Assembly: GCA_933207985.1 (NCBI GenBank) | Contig: OW240913.1 | Span: 277,126,987 to 277,190,986 of the forward strand | DNA length: 64,000 nt | DNA from: Pelobates cultripes | Lineage: Eukaryota; Chordata; Amphibia; Anura; Pelobatidae | Reading direction: 5' to 3' | Shown: in pieces, positions 22,083 through 32,553 of the stretch | How the letters are laid out: each line of letters opens with the position of its first letter | How positions within the stretch are numbered: the stretch's first letter is position 1 | Program-made: the position numbers and the translations under genes | The notes under the pieces: generated by a model | Seen by the model: the letters and a program-made list of their open reading frames with translations, nothing else | What the model was told of the DNA's origin: nothing | Database searches by the model: none

Positions 22083-24421
22083 GTAGACTGGTTTTGCAGT
22101 GTTATTCTATTCATCTGCTGAATCTTGGCTTTGTCTCCCATTTATCCTGTCTTCTCTGATCCTTGACCTTGGCTTGTCCTATCGTTGTTCCATTTCTCTT
22201 TACTCCTTTGACCTTGGCTTGTAACTTGACTATTCTCTGCTTGTATAGCCTGGCCATTCTAAGGACCGGTATTACAAGTTTCTCTCTTGGTATTCTCTCG
22301 CTTTGTGGTCTGTGTGTGTCTTTTGGTTCCGGAATCGATGCTAGTGTTGCCCGTGACGCAGATGACTGTGTACTACCTCCTGATAAGTTTACGCTAAATA
22401 TTCCCCCTTTCACAGCAAATAGTATGCACTTGTTCATAATTTAAATTGATGAGCTGCTTGTATTTAAAAATAGATGTGGCCTTTGAGGGGTAATTTGCAA
22501 CCATGAGCTGCTAAAATTAGACTTAGGCCCAGCACTTGCTTTTGAAAAATATGAAATTTGTGTGTCTCAAATGTGCCCCTTCAACATCCACATATCCCTG
22601 AAAAAGGTACACATGGGGATATTGTTGTACTAAGATGACATAGCTGAGCAATATAGTAGGTTTTATACTGCCGTAGCACACATAAGGATTGCAAAATATA
22701 CAGTAACATCTTCAAGTGTGTCTAAAAAAGGCAGAAAAAATGTTAATTGCTACTAGACTTGGTGCAAACTAGCAAAAAAATGATCCTACGCTAAGGTTTA
22801 AAATATCCCTTTTGAAACCCCCTAGGGTGTCTACTTTAAGAAATGGTAGGCCTTTATGGAGTAGTTTGAATTCAAAACCTGCTAAGATGATCAGAAATTG
22901 CACATGGACCCAGTGTCTACTTTTACAAATGGTAGGCCTTGAAATATGGGCCCATCAAATTCACCTCTCAAAATTCTACTGTAATTACTGAAATGGATAG
23001 GTCTCATTTATGGCACTGTAGCATCACGAAATAGTGCCAAAGATATACAATGGGGATATAATTTTACTCAGAAGACTTAGCTGAGCATCATTTAGGGGCT
23101 TTGATCATATGTAATCTGTATGTAAAAAATGCCCCAAATTATTTTTTTACCACACACTTTGACTTATATTGGTGAAATCATGGGGGCATGTTAAGGCACA
23201 ATATGCACCAAATGAGATACCATGGAGTGTCTACTTTTATAAATGGTAGGCCTTTGTGGGGTTCTTTTGAACAGTAGGCCCATCAAGTGCGTCTCTCAAA
23301 ATTCTACTGTAATTACTGAAATGGACAGGTCTCCTATATGGCACTGGAGCTGCACAAAATAGTGCCAAAGACATTCATTGGGGTGTCATTTATTTAGAAT
23401 ACTTGGCTGAGCATACTTTTGGGGCTTTGATCTTAGTGACACATATCAAATATACAAAATGCACAGCAAAAATGTAATCCATATGTTGAAAAATGGGGGC
23501 ATGTTAAGGCACAATATGCACTATATGAGATACACTGGGGTGTCTACTTTTACAAATGGTAGGCCTTTGTGGTTTTTTTTTTTGAATAGTCAAACTGCTA
23601 TAATACTCCAAATTGAAACATAGACCCATCAAATCAGTCAGAAATTCTTCTGTAAATACTGAAATGGACAGGTCTCCTATATGGCACTGTAGCATCACGA
23701 AATAGTGCCAAAGACATACAATGGGGGTATTGTTATACTCAGCAGATGTAGCAGAACACAAAATAAAGTTTTGTACAGGATTAGCACACACCAACTTTAC
23801 GAAATACACATGAGAAGAACTTTGTTATAAGTTTGTGTGTCAAAAACAAAAAAACTCACCATTTTATTCCAATATTACCATTGGAGATTGGCGGTGAAAT
23901 GGCTACGTAAAAAGTGTCAACATAACCTTAGGTAAATAGCCTGTGATGTCTACTATATATATATGTATATATTTTTTTTTTGTCTGGAAATTTTGTTTTC
24001 TTTTATGGCTATTAAGCTTACAAGACAAACATGCCAAAATTCTAAAATCGCTACACATTAAAAGTTTATTTTACTCCTTGTGTTTTGTGACCTGTAACTA
24101 CCAAAAAACTTAAAATCCTAGACACATTATATATTCTGTAAATCAGAACAACTAAATTAATGTATTTTTAATGACTTTCTTTAACCTGCACTAAGTATGC
24201 ACACATTATTATTGCAAAAACTGTAAAAAAAACTATATTTTTCCTTTTTTAAAACATTTTTTGTATTTTTTTATAATAAATAAGCATTTATATATGTATA
24301 TGTTACATCAAATTAAAGCTGTTTCTGTTCTTTAAAAGACGGTATATAATATGTGTTGGTGCAATAAATTAGTAAAATTGAAATTGCAGTTGAACGCAAA
24401 TAGCAAAAAATGCTTGTGTCC
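22083..24421 (+). repeat. piggyBac 3' region with ~310-bp degenerate repeats
   Basis: After the transposase stop there is no further gene. From about 22780 to 23760, units carry GTGTCTACTTTTACAAATGGTAGGC, CCATCAAAT, CTCTCAAAATTCTACTGTAA and GGCACTGTAGCATCACGAAA. Clear starts lie at 22913, 23228 and 23540, a spacing of about 312-315 bp. They are related to the ~390-bp units of the piggyBac at 43399-51852. The rest (23800-24421) is AT-rich. Confidence 0.72.
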
Positions 24422-25014
24422 TTAAAGGGACACTATAGTCACCAGAACAACTACAGCTTATTGAATTTGTTCTGGTTAGTAGAATCATTACCTTTAAGCT
24501 TTTTGCTATAAACACTGTCTTTTCAGAGAAAATGCAGTGTTTACATTACAGCCTAGTGATAACTTCACTGGCCACTCCTCAGATAGCTGTTAGAGATCCT
24601 TCCTGGGTCATGGCTGCCTACAATGCATCCAAACATTCAGTATCTCCTCCCTCTGCATGCAGACACTGAATGTTCCTCATAGAGATTCACTGATTCAATT
24701 CATCTCTATGAGGAGATGCTGATTGGCCAGGGCTGTGTTTGAATCATGCTGGCTCTACCCCTGATCTACCTCTTTGTTAATCTTAACCAATCCTATGGGG
24801 AAGCATTGTGATTGGATCACGTCTGATGATGTCAGCAGACTGCTTGTTTTTTTGAGGCAAAAAGCATGAAGATCTGCAGCTTCAGGCTTCAATACAGTAA
24901 GATTTTTCTATATTTATGGAGGCATGAGGGGCTCAGGGGGGCTAGATGGTGGTTTTTAACACTATAGGGTCAGGAATACATGTTTGTGTTCCTGACCCTA
25001 TAGTGATCCTTTAA
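24422..25014. mobile_element. T2/Kolobok-like MITE, type A, in piggyBac 3' region
   Basis: TTAAAGGGACACTATAG at the left and CTATAGTGATCCTTTAA at the right form inverted ends with terminal TTAA. The MITE sits between TGTGTCC and GTGTCAG of the piggyBac tail. The T2 family of frogs has TTAAAGG ends and a TTAA target (family knowledge). It is non-coding. A second member of this type is at 36866-37447. Confidence 0.88.
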
Positions 25015-25055
25015 GTGTCAGACAAGCTTTTGAAGCTGTGTCCTTAAGGGGTTAA

Positions 25056-25883
25056 ATGATTTTAGGCTTGGGGAATATTTGAAAGTATGCGGGAGGTCGT
25101 TCCATAATTACGGTGCTCTGTAGGAAAAGGAGGATCGAGGCGCTTTCTTTTTGTATTGAAGTAGACTAAATAAAGTCCTGGTACTGGATCGGATGTTATA
25201 GGAGGTGGGAACAGCCAGGGAGAGCATTCTGCTCAGGTATGGTGGGAGCTTCCCAGAAAAGCGCTTAAACACAAAGCTGGAAAGATGAAGGGTGCGTCTG
25301 GATTCCAGCGACAGCCAGTTTAGTTCTTTTAGCATGTCACAACGGTGGGTCATGTAATTACATTGTAGCACAAAGCGGTAGAACGAGTTATACAATGAAT
25401 TAAGCTTATTTAGGTGAGTTTGCAATGTACATGCATATACTACATCCCCATAATCAATGATTGGCATCAGCATTTGCTGTACAATCTTTTCCTTTAATGT
25501 AGGGCTTAGGCAGGATTTGTTTCTGTACAGGGCACCTAGTTTTGGATAAAGTTTTGATGCAAGTTTTTCTATGTGGAGGCGAAAAGATAGATTGGGGTCT
25601 AACAACATATCCAAGTATTTGAAAGAGTGGACTGCGGTCAGTGTACCATTTGATTTTGTTTTGATGCATAGATGGGAATTTTGTAATTTGTGTAATTTAG
25701 GTACTGTTCCAAAGAGCATTGTGACAGTTTTGTCAGTGTTTAGGAAGAGTTTATTTTTTTTTTATCTGCTTTTCTACCTCTGTGAACTGGTCTTGGAGCA
25801 AAGCATCAAGCTGCGGTAGATCAGATTTGCTTGCATAAATTACTGTGTCGTCGGCGTACATGTGTACATTTCAGGATTTGCAG
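25056..25883 (-). pseudogene. L2 LINE copy 1, C-terminal reverse transcriptase piece
   Basis: Minus strand. Reads MLFGTVPKLHKLQNSHLC through SFKYLDMLLDPNLSFRLHIEK, NKSCLSPTLKEKIVQQML, IDYGDVVYA and SFSYRAP, the region after the reverse transcriptase palm. The match to copy 2 (26125-26943) covers the whole piece. It is bounded by the piggyBac TTAA on one side and by the tail of L2 copy 2 on the other. A short indel breaks the frame at the catalytic-site side (about 25760). Confidence 0.9.
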
Positions 25884-26071
25884 ACATTATTTATTATTTA
25901 TTATTTATAAAATATTTTACCAGGAAAGATACATTGAGATTTCTCTCGTTTTCAAGTATGTCCTGGGTCCACAAATCATTGCATTGTTACATTAGGTACA
26001 ACAAAATACAAAAACAATATTAATACACAATATATACAAAATTTAACATAGAACAGGCAGGAAATATATAA

Positions 26072-27812
26072 TCAACCATGACACGTGCATTCTGTTTTGA
26101 GGTATGTAGAGAGGGATCTCTTAAATGACTTTAGGCTTAGGGAAGATTTTAAATTGTGCGGGAGGTCGTTCCACAATTGCGGTGCTCTGTAGGAGAAGGA
26201 GGATCGGGCCGCTTTCTTTTTGTATTGAGGTAGACTAAGTAAAGTGCTTGTACTGGATTGGAGGTTATAGAAAGTGGGAACAGCCGGGGAAAGCATTTTG
26301 TTCAGGTAGGGTGTGAGTTTACCAGAAAAGCTCTTAAAAACAAGGCTGGAAAGATGAAGGGTGCGTCTGGATTCCAGCGACAGCCAGTTTAGTTCCTTTA
26401 GCATGTCACAATGATGGGTCCTGTAATTACATTGTAGCACAAATCGGCAGAACGAGTTATACAATGTGTTGAGTTTATTAATGTGGGATCGCCATGCAGA
26501 CGCATATACTACATCCCCATAATCAATGATTGGCATCAGCATTTGCTGTACAATCTTTCCCTTTACTGTAGGGCTTAGGCAGGCTTTGTTTCTGTACAGG
26601 GCACCTAATTTTGGATAAAGTTTAGATGCAAGCTTTTCTATGTGCAGGCCAAAAGATAGATTGGGGTCTAATATCATACCCAAGTATTTGAAAGAGTGGA
26701 CTGCGGTCAGTGTGCCATTTGAATTTGTTTTGATGGATAGGTGGGAATTGTGTCATTTGTGTAATTTAGGTACTGTTCCAAAGATCATTGTGACAGTTTT
26801 GTCAGTGTTCAGGAAGAGTTTGTTTTTTGCGATCCATTTTTCTACCTCTGTAAACTGGTCTTGGAGCAAAGCCTCAAGTTGCGGTAGATCGGGTTTGCTC
26901 GCATAGATTACCGTGTCATCTGCGTACATGTGTACATTTGAGGATTGGCAGACATTAGGCAGATCATTTATAAATAATGTAAATAGTAGGGGGCCGAGAA
27001 TGGAACCCTGGGGAACACCACACGTGACTGGGAGAGGGAGGGAGTCACTGTCTGAAATGGACACATATTGCGAGCGATCCGATACATACGATCGAAACCA
27101 GTTTAAAGAATGATCACCAATACCTGAGTTTTCAAGTTTGTGCAGTAGAATGTCGTGGTCTACTGTGTCAAAGGCCTTAGCAAAATCAAGGAAAATAGCT
27201 CCAGTTAGGGCTCCTTGTTCCATGCCAGTTTGGATGTCATTGCAAACTTTTAGGAGGGCAGTTGTAGTGGAGTGATTCTGGCGAAAGCCAGATTGATCAG
27301 GGGTCAGATAGTTTAATTGTTGGTAGTACTCACAAAGTTGCGTATGGACACATTTTTCTAAGATTTTTGACAATACAGGGAGCAATGATATTGGGCAATA
27401 GTTAGAAACCAAAGTAGTGTCACCACTTTTATGGATAGGCACTACTCTCGCAGTCTTCCAAAGTTTGGGTATGTATCCAGACACCAATGATTCGTTAATT
27501 AGAGTTGAGACGGGTTTAGCAATCGCCGGCGCACTGAGCTTCAACAGCATTGCTGGGATTTGATCAGGTCCGGACTGGTTTTTCATTTTTAGATTATTAA
27601 GATGTTTTTTTAATGACACTAACAGGTACAGGTCTAAAATTAAACTTATCTATATTGGGCCTTTGCAAATTTAGTGGGGCCTGATCCACATTTGTAGTTT
27701 CAGGATGCGTGTCATTTATTATCTTGGCAATCAGGGCAGTAGAGCATCCGACAAAATAATTGTTAAAGGCATTTGCTACATCTAAGGGAAGTTGCAGGGT
27801 TTGGTTACCCAC
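26072..27812 (-). pseudogene. L2 LINE reverse transcriptase and C-terminus, two lesions
   Basis: From 27812: linker (AFNNYFVGCSTALI), a frame change in a 7-A run near 27614, then the reverse transcriptase. Its motifs are NQSGPDQIPAMLL, ARVVPIHKSGD, NYCPISLLPVLSKI, DQSGFRQNHSTTTAL, IFLDFAKAFDTVDH (catalytic Asp), GVPQGSILGPLLF and HMYADDTVIYAS (catalytic YADD). The thumb ends FGTVPKLHK, then a TGA at 26752-26750 where copy 1 keeps an open codon. It then runs through YLGMILDPNLSF to SFSYRAPQLWNDLP and a stop at 26072. Apart from the A-run indel and the TGA it is open, and all catalytic residues are present. Confidence 0.93.
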
Positions 27813-29278
27813 TTTGACAGTGGAGGGTTGGGAGTGGATTGGGGAGTTTGTAGTTTATTTATGACTTTCCAAAAGTTTCTAGGGTTTGAGATGTTACTGT
27901 TCAGATTTTCATAGAAATATTGGGCCTTGGCCAGTTTTGTCTGTTTTGTGCATATATTTCGCCATTGTCTATATGCACCGTGATCATTCATAGAGCCAGT
28001 ACGCTTAAATTTTGACCACAAAGAATCCCGAAACTGGTACATTTGGATGAGGTCAGCTGTGATCCAGTTCATATGCGCTCCTTTTACCCTCACCTTACGC
28101 AGCGGGGCATGCAAATTCCAAATTTGTAGGAGTTCAGACTGAAAGTATTCAACAGCACAGTCTAGATCTGGGATAATGTTTAATCTGTGCCATGGGAGAT
28201 TCTTGATGTCATTTAAAAAGGATTCAAGATTAAATCTTTTGAAGGACCTAGTTATTTTAACCTTGGGAGAGGATTTAATAGCCTTTATTTTGCGCACGCA
28301 GTACACTAAACAGTGATCACTGAACGTGTTTGGGAGAACACCAGCCTCCTGGATTCTATCAGGAGAAGTGGAGAGAATCCAATCTAGCAGGGTATGGTTA
28401 TGGCTTTTTATGTTTATGCGAGTTGGGGAGGAGATTAATTGCGTTAGCTGCAAAGTCTTAAACAGCGTGCAAGAACTATTATTTTTAGGGTTCAGCCAAT
28501 CAATATTAAAATCTCCAAAGACCAACAGTTCACTTTTTGGGTTTTGAGCTGTGGTTTCACTAAGGAGATGGGCTATGTCAGATAGGGAATGCACAGGGGA
28601 GCTAGGTGGGCGGTAGATTCCTGCAACAATGATTGATTTACTGCACGGGATCTCAATTTTGACAGAAAGGAAATCAAAGATGGCAGGAGGACTAAGGTTT
28701 TGTAAAGGGGTAAACTTTATGGAATTGTCAACATAAATAACAATGCCTCCTCCTCTCTTTGCTCTGTCATTTCTAAAACATGAATAACCCTGTATTGCAA
28801 TGGCGGTGTCTGGTATTTTAGCCGTTAACCATGATTCTGAGAGCACAATGACTTTTGGTTTGTAATGGGAACACCAGGCTTGCAGTGCATCCAGTTTAGG
28901 GAGTAAACTACGGATGTTGCAGTGCACAAAAGAGAGGCCTTTTTTAGTGGGGAGATTAGGACTAGAATTAGCTGGGGGACCAGGGTTAGACTCCACATCA
29001 TTTGCAAGGGCAAGTAACATAAGGAGTAGGAATTTGGACATCATCTTTGTTTGGCCATATAGTGAATGGGATAATTTATAATTTTGTGAGTTGGGGGTAG
29101 GAGGGCTATTTTTTATAAATCTCCACCAGCACTCAGCAGATAAGTTAAAGGAACAGAGCAGGCCATGGTGTATTATAATTTGTGTTCCAGTTTGAGGTGC
29201 GTGCTTATGCTGGTAGTGGTGTGAACAAAATTGGATTGAGAAAAGGGTTATTAAGAATAACAGTATATTAGGATTCAT
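27782..29278 (-). pseudogene. L2 LINE protein, N-terminal part with APE endonuclease
   Basis: 498 codons from a real ATG at 29278. The leader is short and hydrophobic (PNILLFLITLFSIQF). After SNPGP, the APE endonuclease begins with FVHCNIRSLLPKLDAL. Its motifs follow in order: VIVLSESWL (catalytic Glu), RGGGIVIYV, GIYRPPSS, LLVFGDFNIDWL (Asp/Asn), LLDWILST, and FSDHCLVY (SDH triad). It then runs into the linker before the reverse transcriptase (FWKVINKLQ). The frame ends at 27782 because of a single-base indel near 27820-27840; the next frame continues as VGNQTLQLPLDVANAFNNYF. The enzyme nicks target DNA to prime reverse transcription. The endonuclease frame itself has no stop and may be of recent origin. 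Confidence 0.92.
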
Positions 29279-29561
29279 GTTAGTGGTATGAGGTGTGTAG
29301 TTGAAAATGAAACAGAAATTGTGAGAAATTTATTTATTTCACTATTTTTTTTTTTTTAAATAGAAGTATATGGTTTTAGTGTGTGATATATCTATTTGTA
29401 GTGAGAGAGAGTATGTGTTCTATAGGGTTAAGAGATTGAAAGGGTGTGCTGATCAGTGGTTGCACCTGTCATTTCAGTAGATTGAAAGTTGTGTGGGAGA
29501 CTATCTATAAAGAGAAAATGACCATGGGGTGGGTGGGTGAGGGGTAGGGTGGGAGGGAAAA

Positions 29562-30060
29562 GTCAGTCTTCCAGAAGGCTACCTGTTTCAAATGGCCATG
29601 GAACAGCTGATGGAGCTCTGAGTTCTATGCTGGACTGGGTATGTTTAAAAATCAGACTGTGGGAGAGAGATGTATATTAGGGTCAGATGGGCTAAGAGAT
29701 GGGGGGGTGCATAGATGGACATTTGATTTAAGGTCATTTAAGGAAAAACAAAAGCAAAGATTGAGAATTACAGAGATAAGACAGAGGTATTTAAGTAGGG
29801 AAATAAAACCATTAAACAAGGAACAGGAAAGATATATGGGCCTGAGCTGTTAAACTAACTTTTAACATGATGGACAAAGACAAAGGTGATAAAATACTTT
29901 GCATGATTAGCACAGGCTATAGTTACAAAGACATGAAAATGTATACATTTAAAAGAATAAAACTAAATAATATATACTAAATATAAAAACATACACATAC
30001 AACAAAATTAACAGGGTACGTAGAAATATAATGAAAAGTCAGTCTTCCAGAAGGCTACCT
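29562..30060 (-). repeat. L2 5' leader with a longer ~473-bp repetition
   Basis: AAAAGTCAGTCTTCCAGAAG plus a monomer occurs at 29559-29660 and again at 30032-30134, about 473 bp apart. The intervening leader (29661-30031) is A-rich and non-coding. A head-to-tail duplication of the leader that includes a monomer would explain this. Confidence 0.8.
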
Positions 30061-30428
30061 GTTTCAAATGGCCATGGAACAGCTGATGGAGCTCTGAGTT
30101 CTATGCTGGACTGGGTATGTTTAAAAATCAGACTGTTTCAAATGGCCATGGAACAGCTGATGGAGCTCTGAGTTCTATGCTGGACTGGGTATGTTTAAAA
30201 ATCAGACTGTTTCAAATGGCCATGGAACAGCTGATGGAGCTCTGAGTTCTATGCTGGACTGGGTATGTTTAAAAATCAGACTGTTTCAAATGGCCATGGA
30301 ACAGCTGATGGAGCTCTGAGTTCTATGCTGGACTGGGTATGTTTAAAAATCAGACTGTTTCAAATGGCCATGGAACAGCTGATGGAGCTCTGAGTTCTAT
30401 GCTGGACTGGGTATGTTTAAAAATCAGA
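30061..30428 (-). repeat. Five 74-bp tandem monomers at the L2 5' end
   Basis: Units start at 30061, 30135, 30209, 30283 and 30357, exactly 74 bases apart. Each contains TTTCAAATGGCCATGG and AGCTGATGGAGCTCTGAG and they are almost identical. They lie directly at the 5' edge of L2 copy 2, upstream of its coding frame. Tandem 5' monomers act as promoters in some L1 elements; that role here is inference. Confidence 0.95.
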
Positions 30429-30737
30429 GGCAGATCATTTATAAATAATGTGAATAGTAGGGGGCCGAGAATGGAACCTTGAGGAACACCACACGTGACT
30501 GGGAAAGGGAGGGACTCGCTGTCAGCAATGGACCCATGTTGTGGTCGATTTGATACATATGACCAATACCAGGTTAGTGGACGATCACCAATACCTGAGT
30601 TATTTTAGTTTGTGCAGTAGAATGTCATGGTCTACTGTGTCAAAGGCCTTTGCAAAATCAAGGAAAATAGCTCCTTGTTCCATGCCAGTTTGGATGTCAC
30701 TGCAAACTTTTAAGAGGGCAGTTGTAGTTGAGTGATT
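30429..30737 (-). pseudogene. L2 LINE copy 1, 5' piece (reverse transcriptase core)
   Basis: Minus-strand match to copy 2 around 26957-27277: the 30600-30803 frame shows HSTTTALLKVCSDIQTGMEQ and AIFLDFAKAFDTVDHDILLHKL, then the GVPQGS region on the complement. It joins 25883 across L2 copy 2. It ends at GAGTGATTC (30737) where P0 sequence resumes, so copy 1 was 5'-truncated on insertion. Confidence 0.88.
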
Positions 30738-31270
30738 CATAATACTGTTAGCTTTTACTGCAATAAAATATACAAATTTGTGTTCAGCAACAACAGAATC
30801 CACATGTGTATGTTTTATGGTGTTTTATTGTGTTTTGGAAATAGGCTTGCTCATTTCAATTTTTACACATTGAAATTTGCCAGATTGGTTATGTTGTCTT
30901 TGAGGTCTTATGGCAGGCCAAGACTGAGAATCACCACCATTATAGCAAAAGGCCAAAGTTAGCATTCATATAAGTTGTTTGCATTTTTTTTTACAAAAAA
31001 ACTGCACTTGCACTGATGATATCATCCAAATACATTTTACTGTTTTAAAACACTCATATTTGAGTTCAGTGAAGTCTCCAGAGTACAACTCCCCCAATGT
31101 AAAGGTTTTATGGTGTTTTGGACAGTTACACGGTTAAATATAGGACTTGAAAATTAAATTCCCTGGACTTTCTGCCTGGGTTGTCAGGCAGGTCTCTCAA
31201 ATTGTAATTAATAAAATTATATAATTATGTAAAAAGATTACATACATATACATAAAAAAAATAATAATAA

Positions 31271-31302
<32 letters not shown>

Positions 31303-31690
31303 GCGTGTACATTTTTAAAAATAATTTCTGTCTGTCTATCTATATATACGTTTTTATATATAATTTCATTCTAAGTGTATTTTGATATCAATATATGTAA
31401 ATATTGGTATCAAAATACAATTATAATGAAATTACATATTTTATATATATATATATATATTTATATATAAAATTTATTTTATTCTTATTATTAAATATAT
31501 TTGTCCATGTTTAATGATTTTTAAAACTTTTTCTAGTTTGGGGGACTGCCTTTACACTGCTATTCTGGCCATGTGATTGTAATGTCATCTCGATCACATG
31601 GCCCGGAAGGACCGGATTTGCTGCAGGGGGACTGCCTTGGTTGTCAGGCAGTCCCTCGAACCGGATCCCTGGGTAAGGTAAGTAGTAGTT
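30738..31690 (-). mobile_element. Old piggyBac-type element (P0), right piece
   Basis: Begins ATAATACTGTTAGCTTTTACTG, which continues the 9785-10040 piece when both are laid on 43399-43750. One to two tandem units follow (TTTTATGGTGTTTT, GAAATTTGCCAGATTGGTT, TGCACTTGCACTGATGATATC) as at 43740-44130. Then an AT-rich stretch with (TA)n at 31270-31460 and 31440-31475, and a CTGCCTTGGTTGTCAGGCAGTC hairpin at about 31631-31655 like that at 51715-51745 in the second piggyBac. No transposase is left. The right boundary is approximate. Confidence 0.65.
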
Positions 31691-31767
31691 TGGATAAATG
31701 GCGCCTCAGAGGGGATATGATAACATTATACAAATATATTCGGGGCCAGTACAAACCATTATCTTAA
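31691..31767 (+). pseudogene. CR1-like LINE C-terminal fragment
   Basis: Reads SLDKWRLRGDMITLYKYIRGQY, the LRGDxIxxYK motif typical of the region after the reverse transcriptase in CR1-type LINEs. It is only about 25 codons and no other part of the element is nearby. Confidence 0.5.
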
Positions 31768-31884
31768 GTGCAAAGCCGCAAGGGAAGTAATTAATGAATG
31801 CTTCCCCTGTGTGGCCACCATTTTGTATAAAGGAAGAATGGCGGCTATTTTGTCTCCCGAACGTGGGCATCAGTACTTAGTCAT

Positions 31885-32549
31885 TGAGTGTCATAACCCC
31901 TTTCTGGCTGGGCACTCGCATGAACCCTGGTAAAGATTATATCTCTGCCCATCCTACTTCCCTACAAGCTACGACGTTGGGGAGATGGGAACTACCGACT
32001 GGAAATCAGGAGAATCCATTGTACGGTGTTCGCACAGGAACCCCCAAACAGAGACCAGCTGAGGAACCTATTCCCCTGGAACTGTTTTGGGGCATCACCT
32101 CATGGCTGGCCGGTCAAAACTTTACCCCGGTGGTGATCCAATTCTTCCAAATGGATCTGAGTGATACTTGGCCAAGTTGGACACTCAGAACAGAGTTATC
32201 CAGGGATGTAACTCTTGTGGGGTTCCTGGTTATATTGGGGGTACTTTTGGGGGATTGTCTATTTTGTGTATATTTTCCTGTAACTGAGAGATAATTGAGT
32301 TATAGTTTTCTCACTCAAATATCTTTCAGAGAGGCTCTTTGGAGGAAGAACCCTGTATTGTTTTGTTGAAGATCTCATGCTAGGGTCAGTACATAAGCCG
32401 TGTGTGGCCAAAATAAAATCAGTTGACTCCAAGAACTAAGTCTTGTCTAGTTACTGGGGGAATGAATGCTTGAGTGTTTAATGGTTCCAGTCTGTCTGAG
32501 AGGAGAAATTAGCAGGGGTAACCAGTCGGGTAACCCGGGGTCCGCTACA
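31885..32549 (+). mobile_element. Probable solo LTR
   Basis: Starts TGAGTGTCATAACCCC and ends GGGTCCGCTACA, with TCAT on both sides (31881-31884 and 32550-32553). An AATAAAATCAGTTGACTCC block at about 32411 would be the polyadenylation signal. The non-coding content and the GGTAACCCGGGGTCCG end fit a Gypsy-type LTR. The start is chosen from TG plus the 4-bp duplication; the LTR could begin earlier, near 31800. The 136-codon ORF at 31884-32294 lies inside it. Confidence 0.5.
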
Positions 32550-32553
32550 TCAT

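Larger units (their letters stand above)
10293..25051 (+). mobile_element. piggyBac transposon (copy 1) with nested insertions
   Basis: The ends are exact inverted repeats, CCCCTTAAGGA at 10293 and TCCTTAAGGGG ending at 25051. They are flanked by TTAA at 10289-10292 and 25052-25055. L2 copy 2 carries the uninterrupted site (GATCTCTTAAATGA, TTAA at 26121-26124), which proves insertion with TTAA duplication as in piggyBac. In order it holds: a 5' region with short hairpins (10300-10390); a Tx1/L1-type LINE inserted at 10869-20358; the broken transposase (20383-22082); a 3' region with ~310-bp degenerate repeats; and a T2 MITE (24422-25014). Without the insertions it would be about 4.7 kb. Confidence 0.93.
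25884..30428 (-). mobile_element. L2-type LINE copy 2, near full length, with 5' monomer array
   Basis: Minus-strand element from a 5' array of 74-bp units (30428 down to 30061), through the endonuclease frame (29278-27782), reverse transcriptase (27812-26753) and C-terminal frame (26752-26072), to a TTTATTATTTATAAAA tail at 25884. It is inserted in L2 copy 1: copy 1 stops at GCAGACATTA (25883) and resumes at GGCAGATCATTT (30429), which are contiguous in copy 2 itself (around 26956). No clear target duplication was found. Only three obvious lesions separate it from a full coding element. Confidence 0.92.

Noticed and set aside
30061..30428. Regular repeats that could suggest a CRISPR array
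   Set aside because: The 74-bp units are contiguous and near-identical, with no unique spacers, in a vertebrate LINE leader.
31884..32294. 136-codon ORF
   Set aside because: Lies in the probable solo LTR; no recognised motif and no neighbours that would support a gene.
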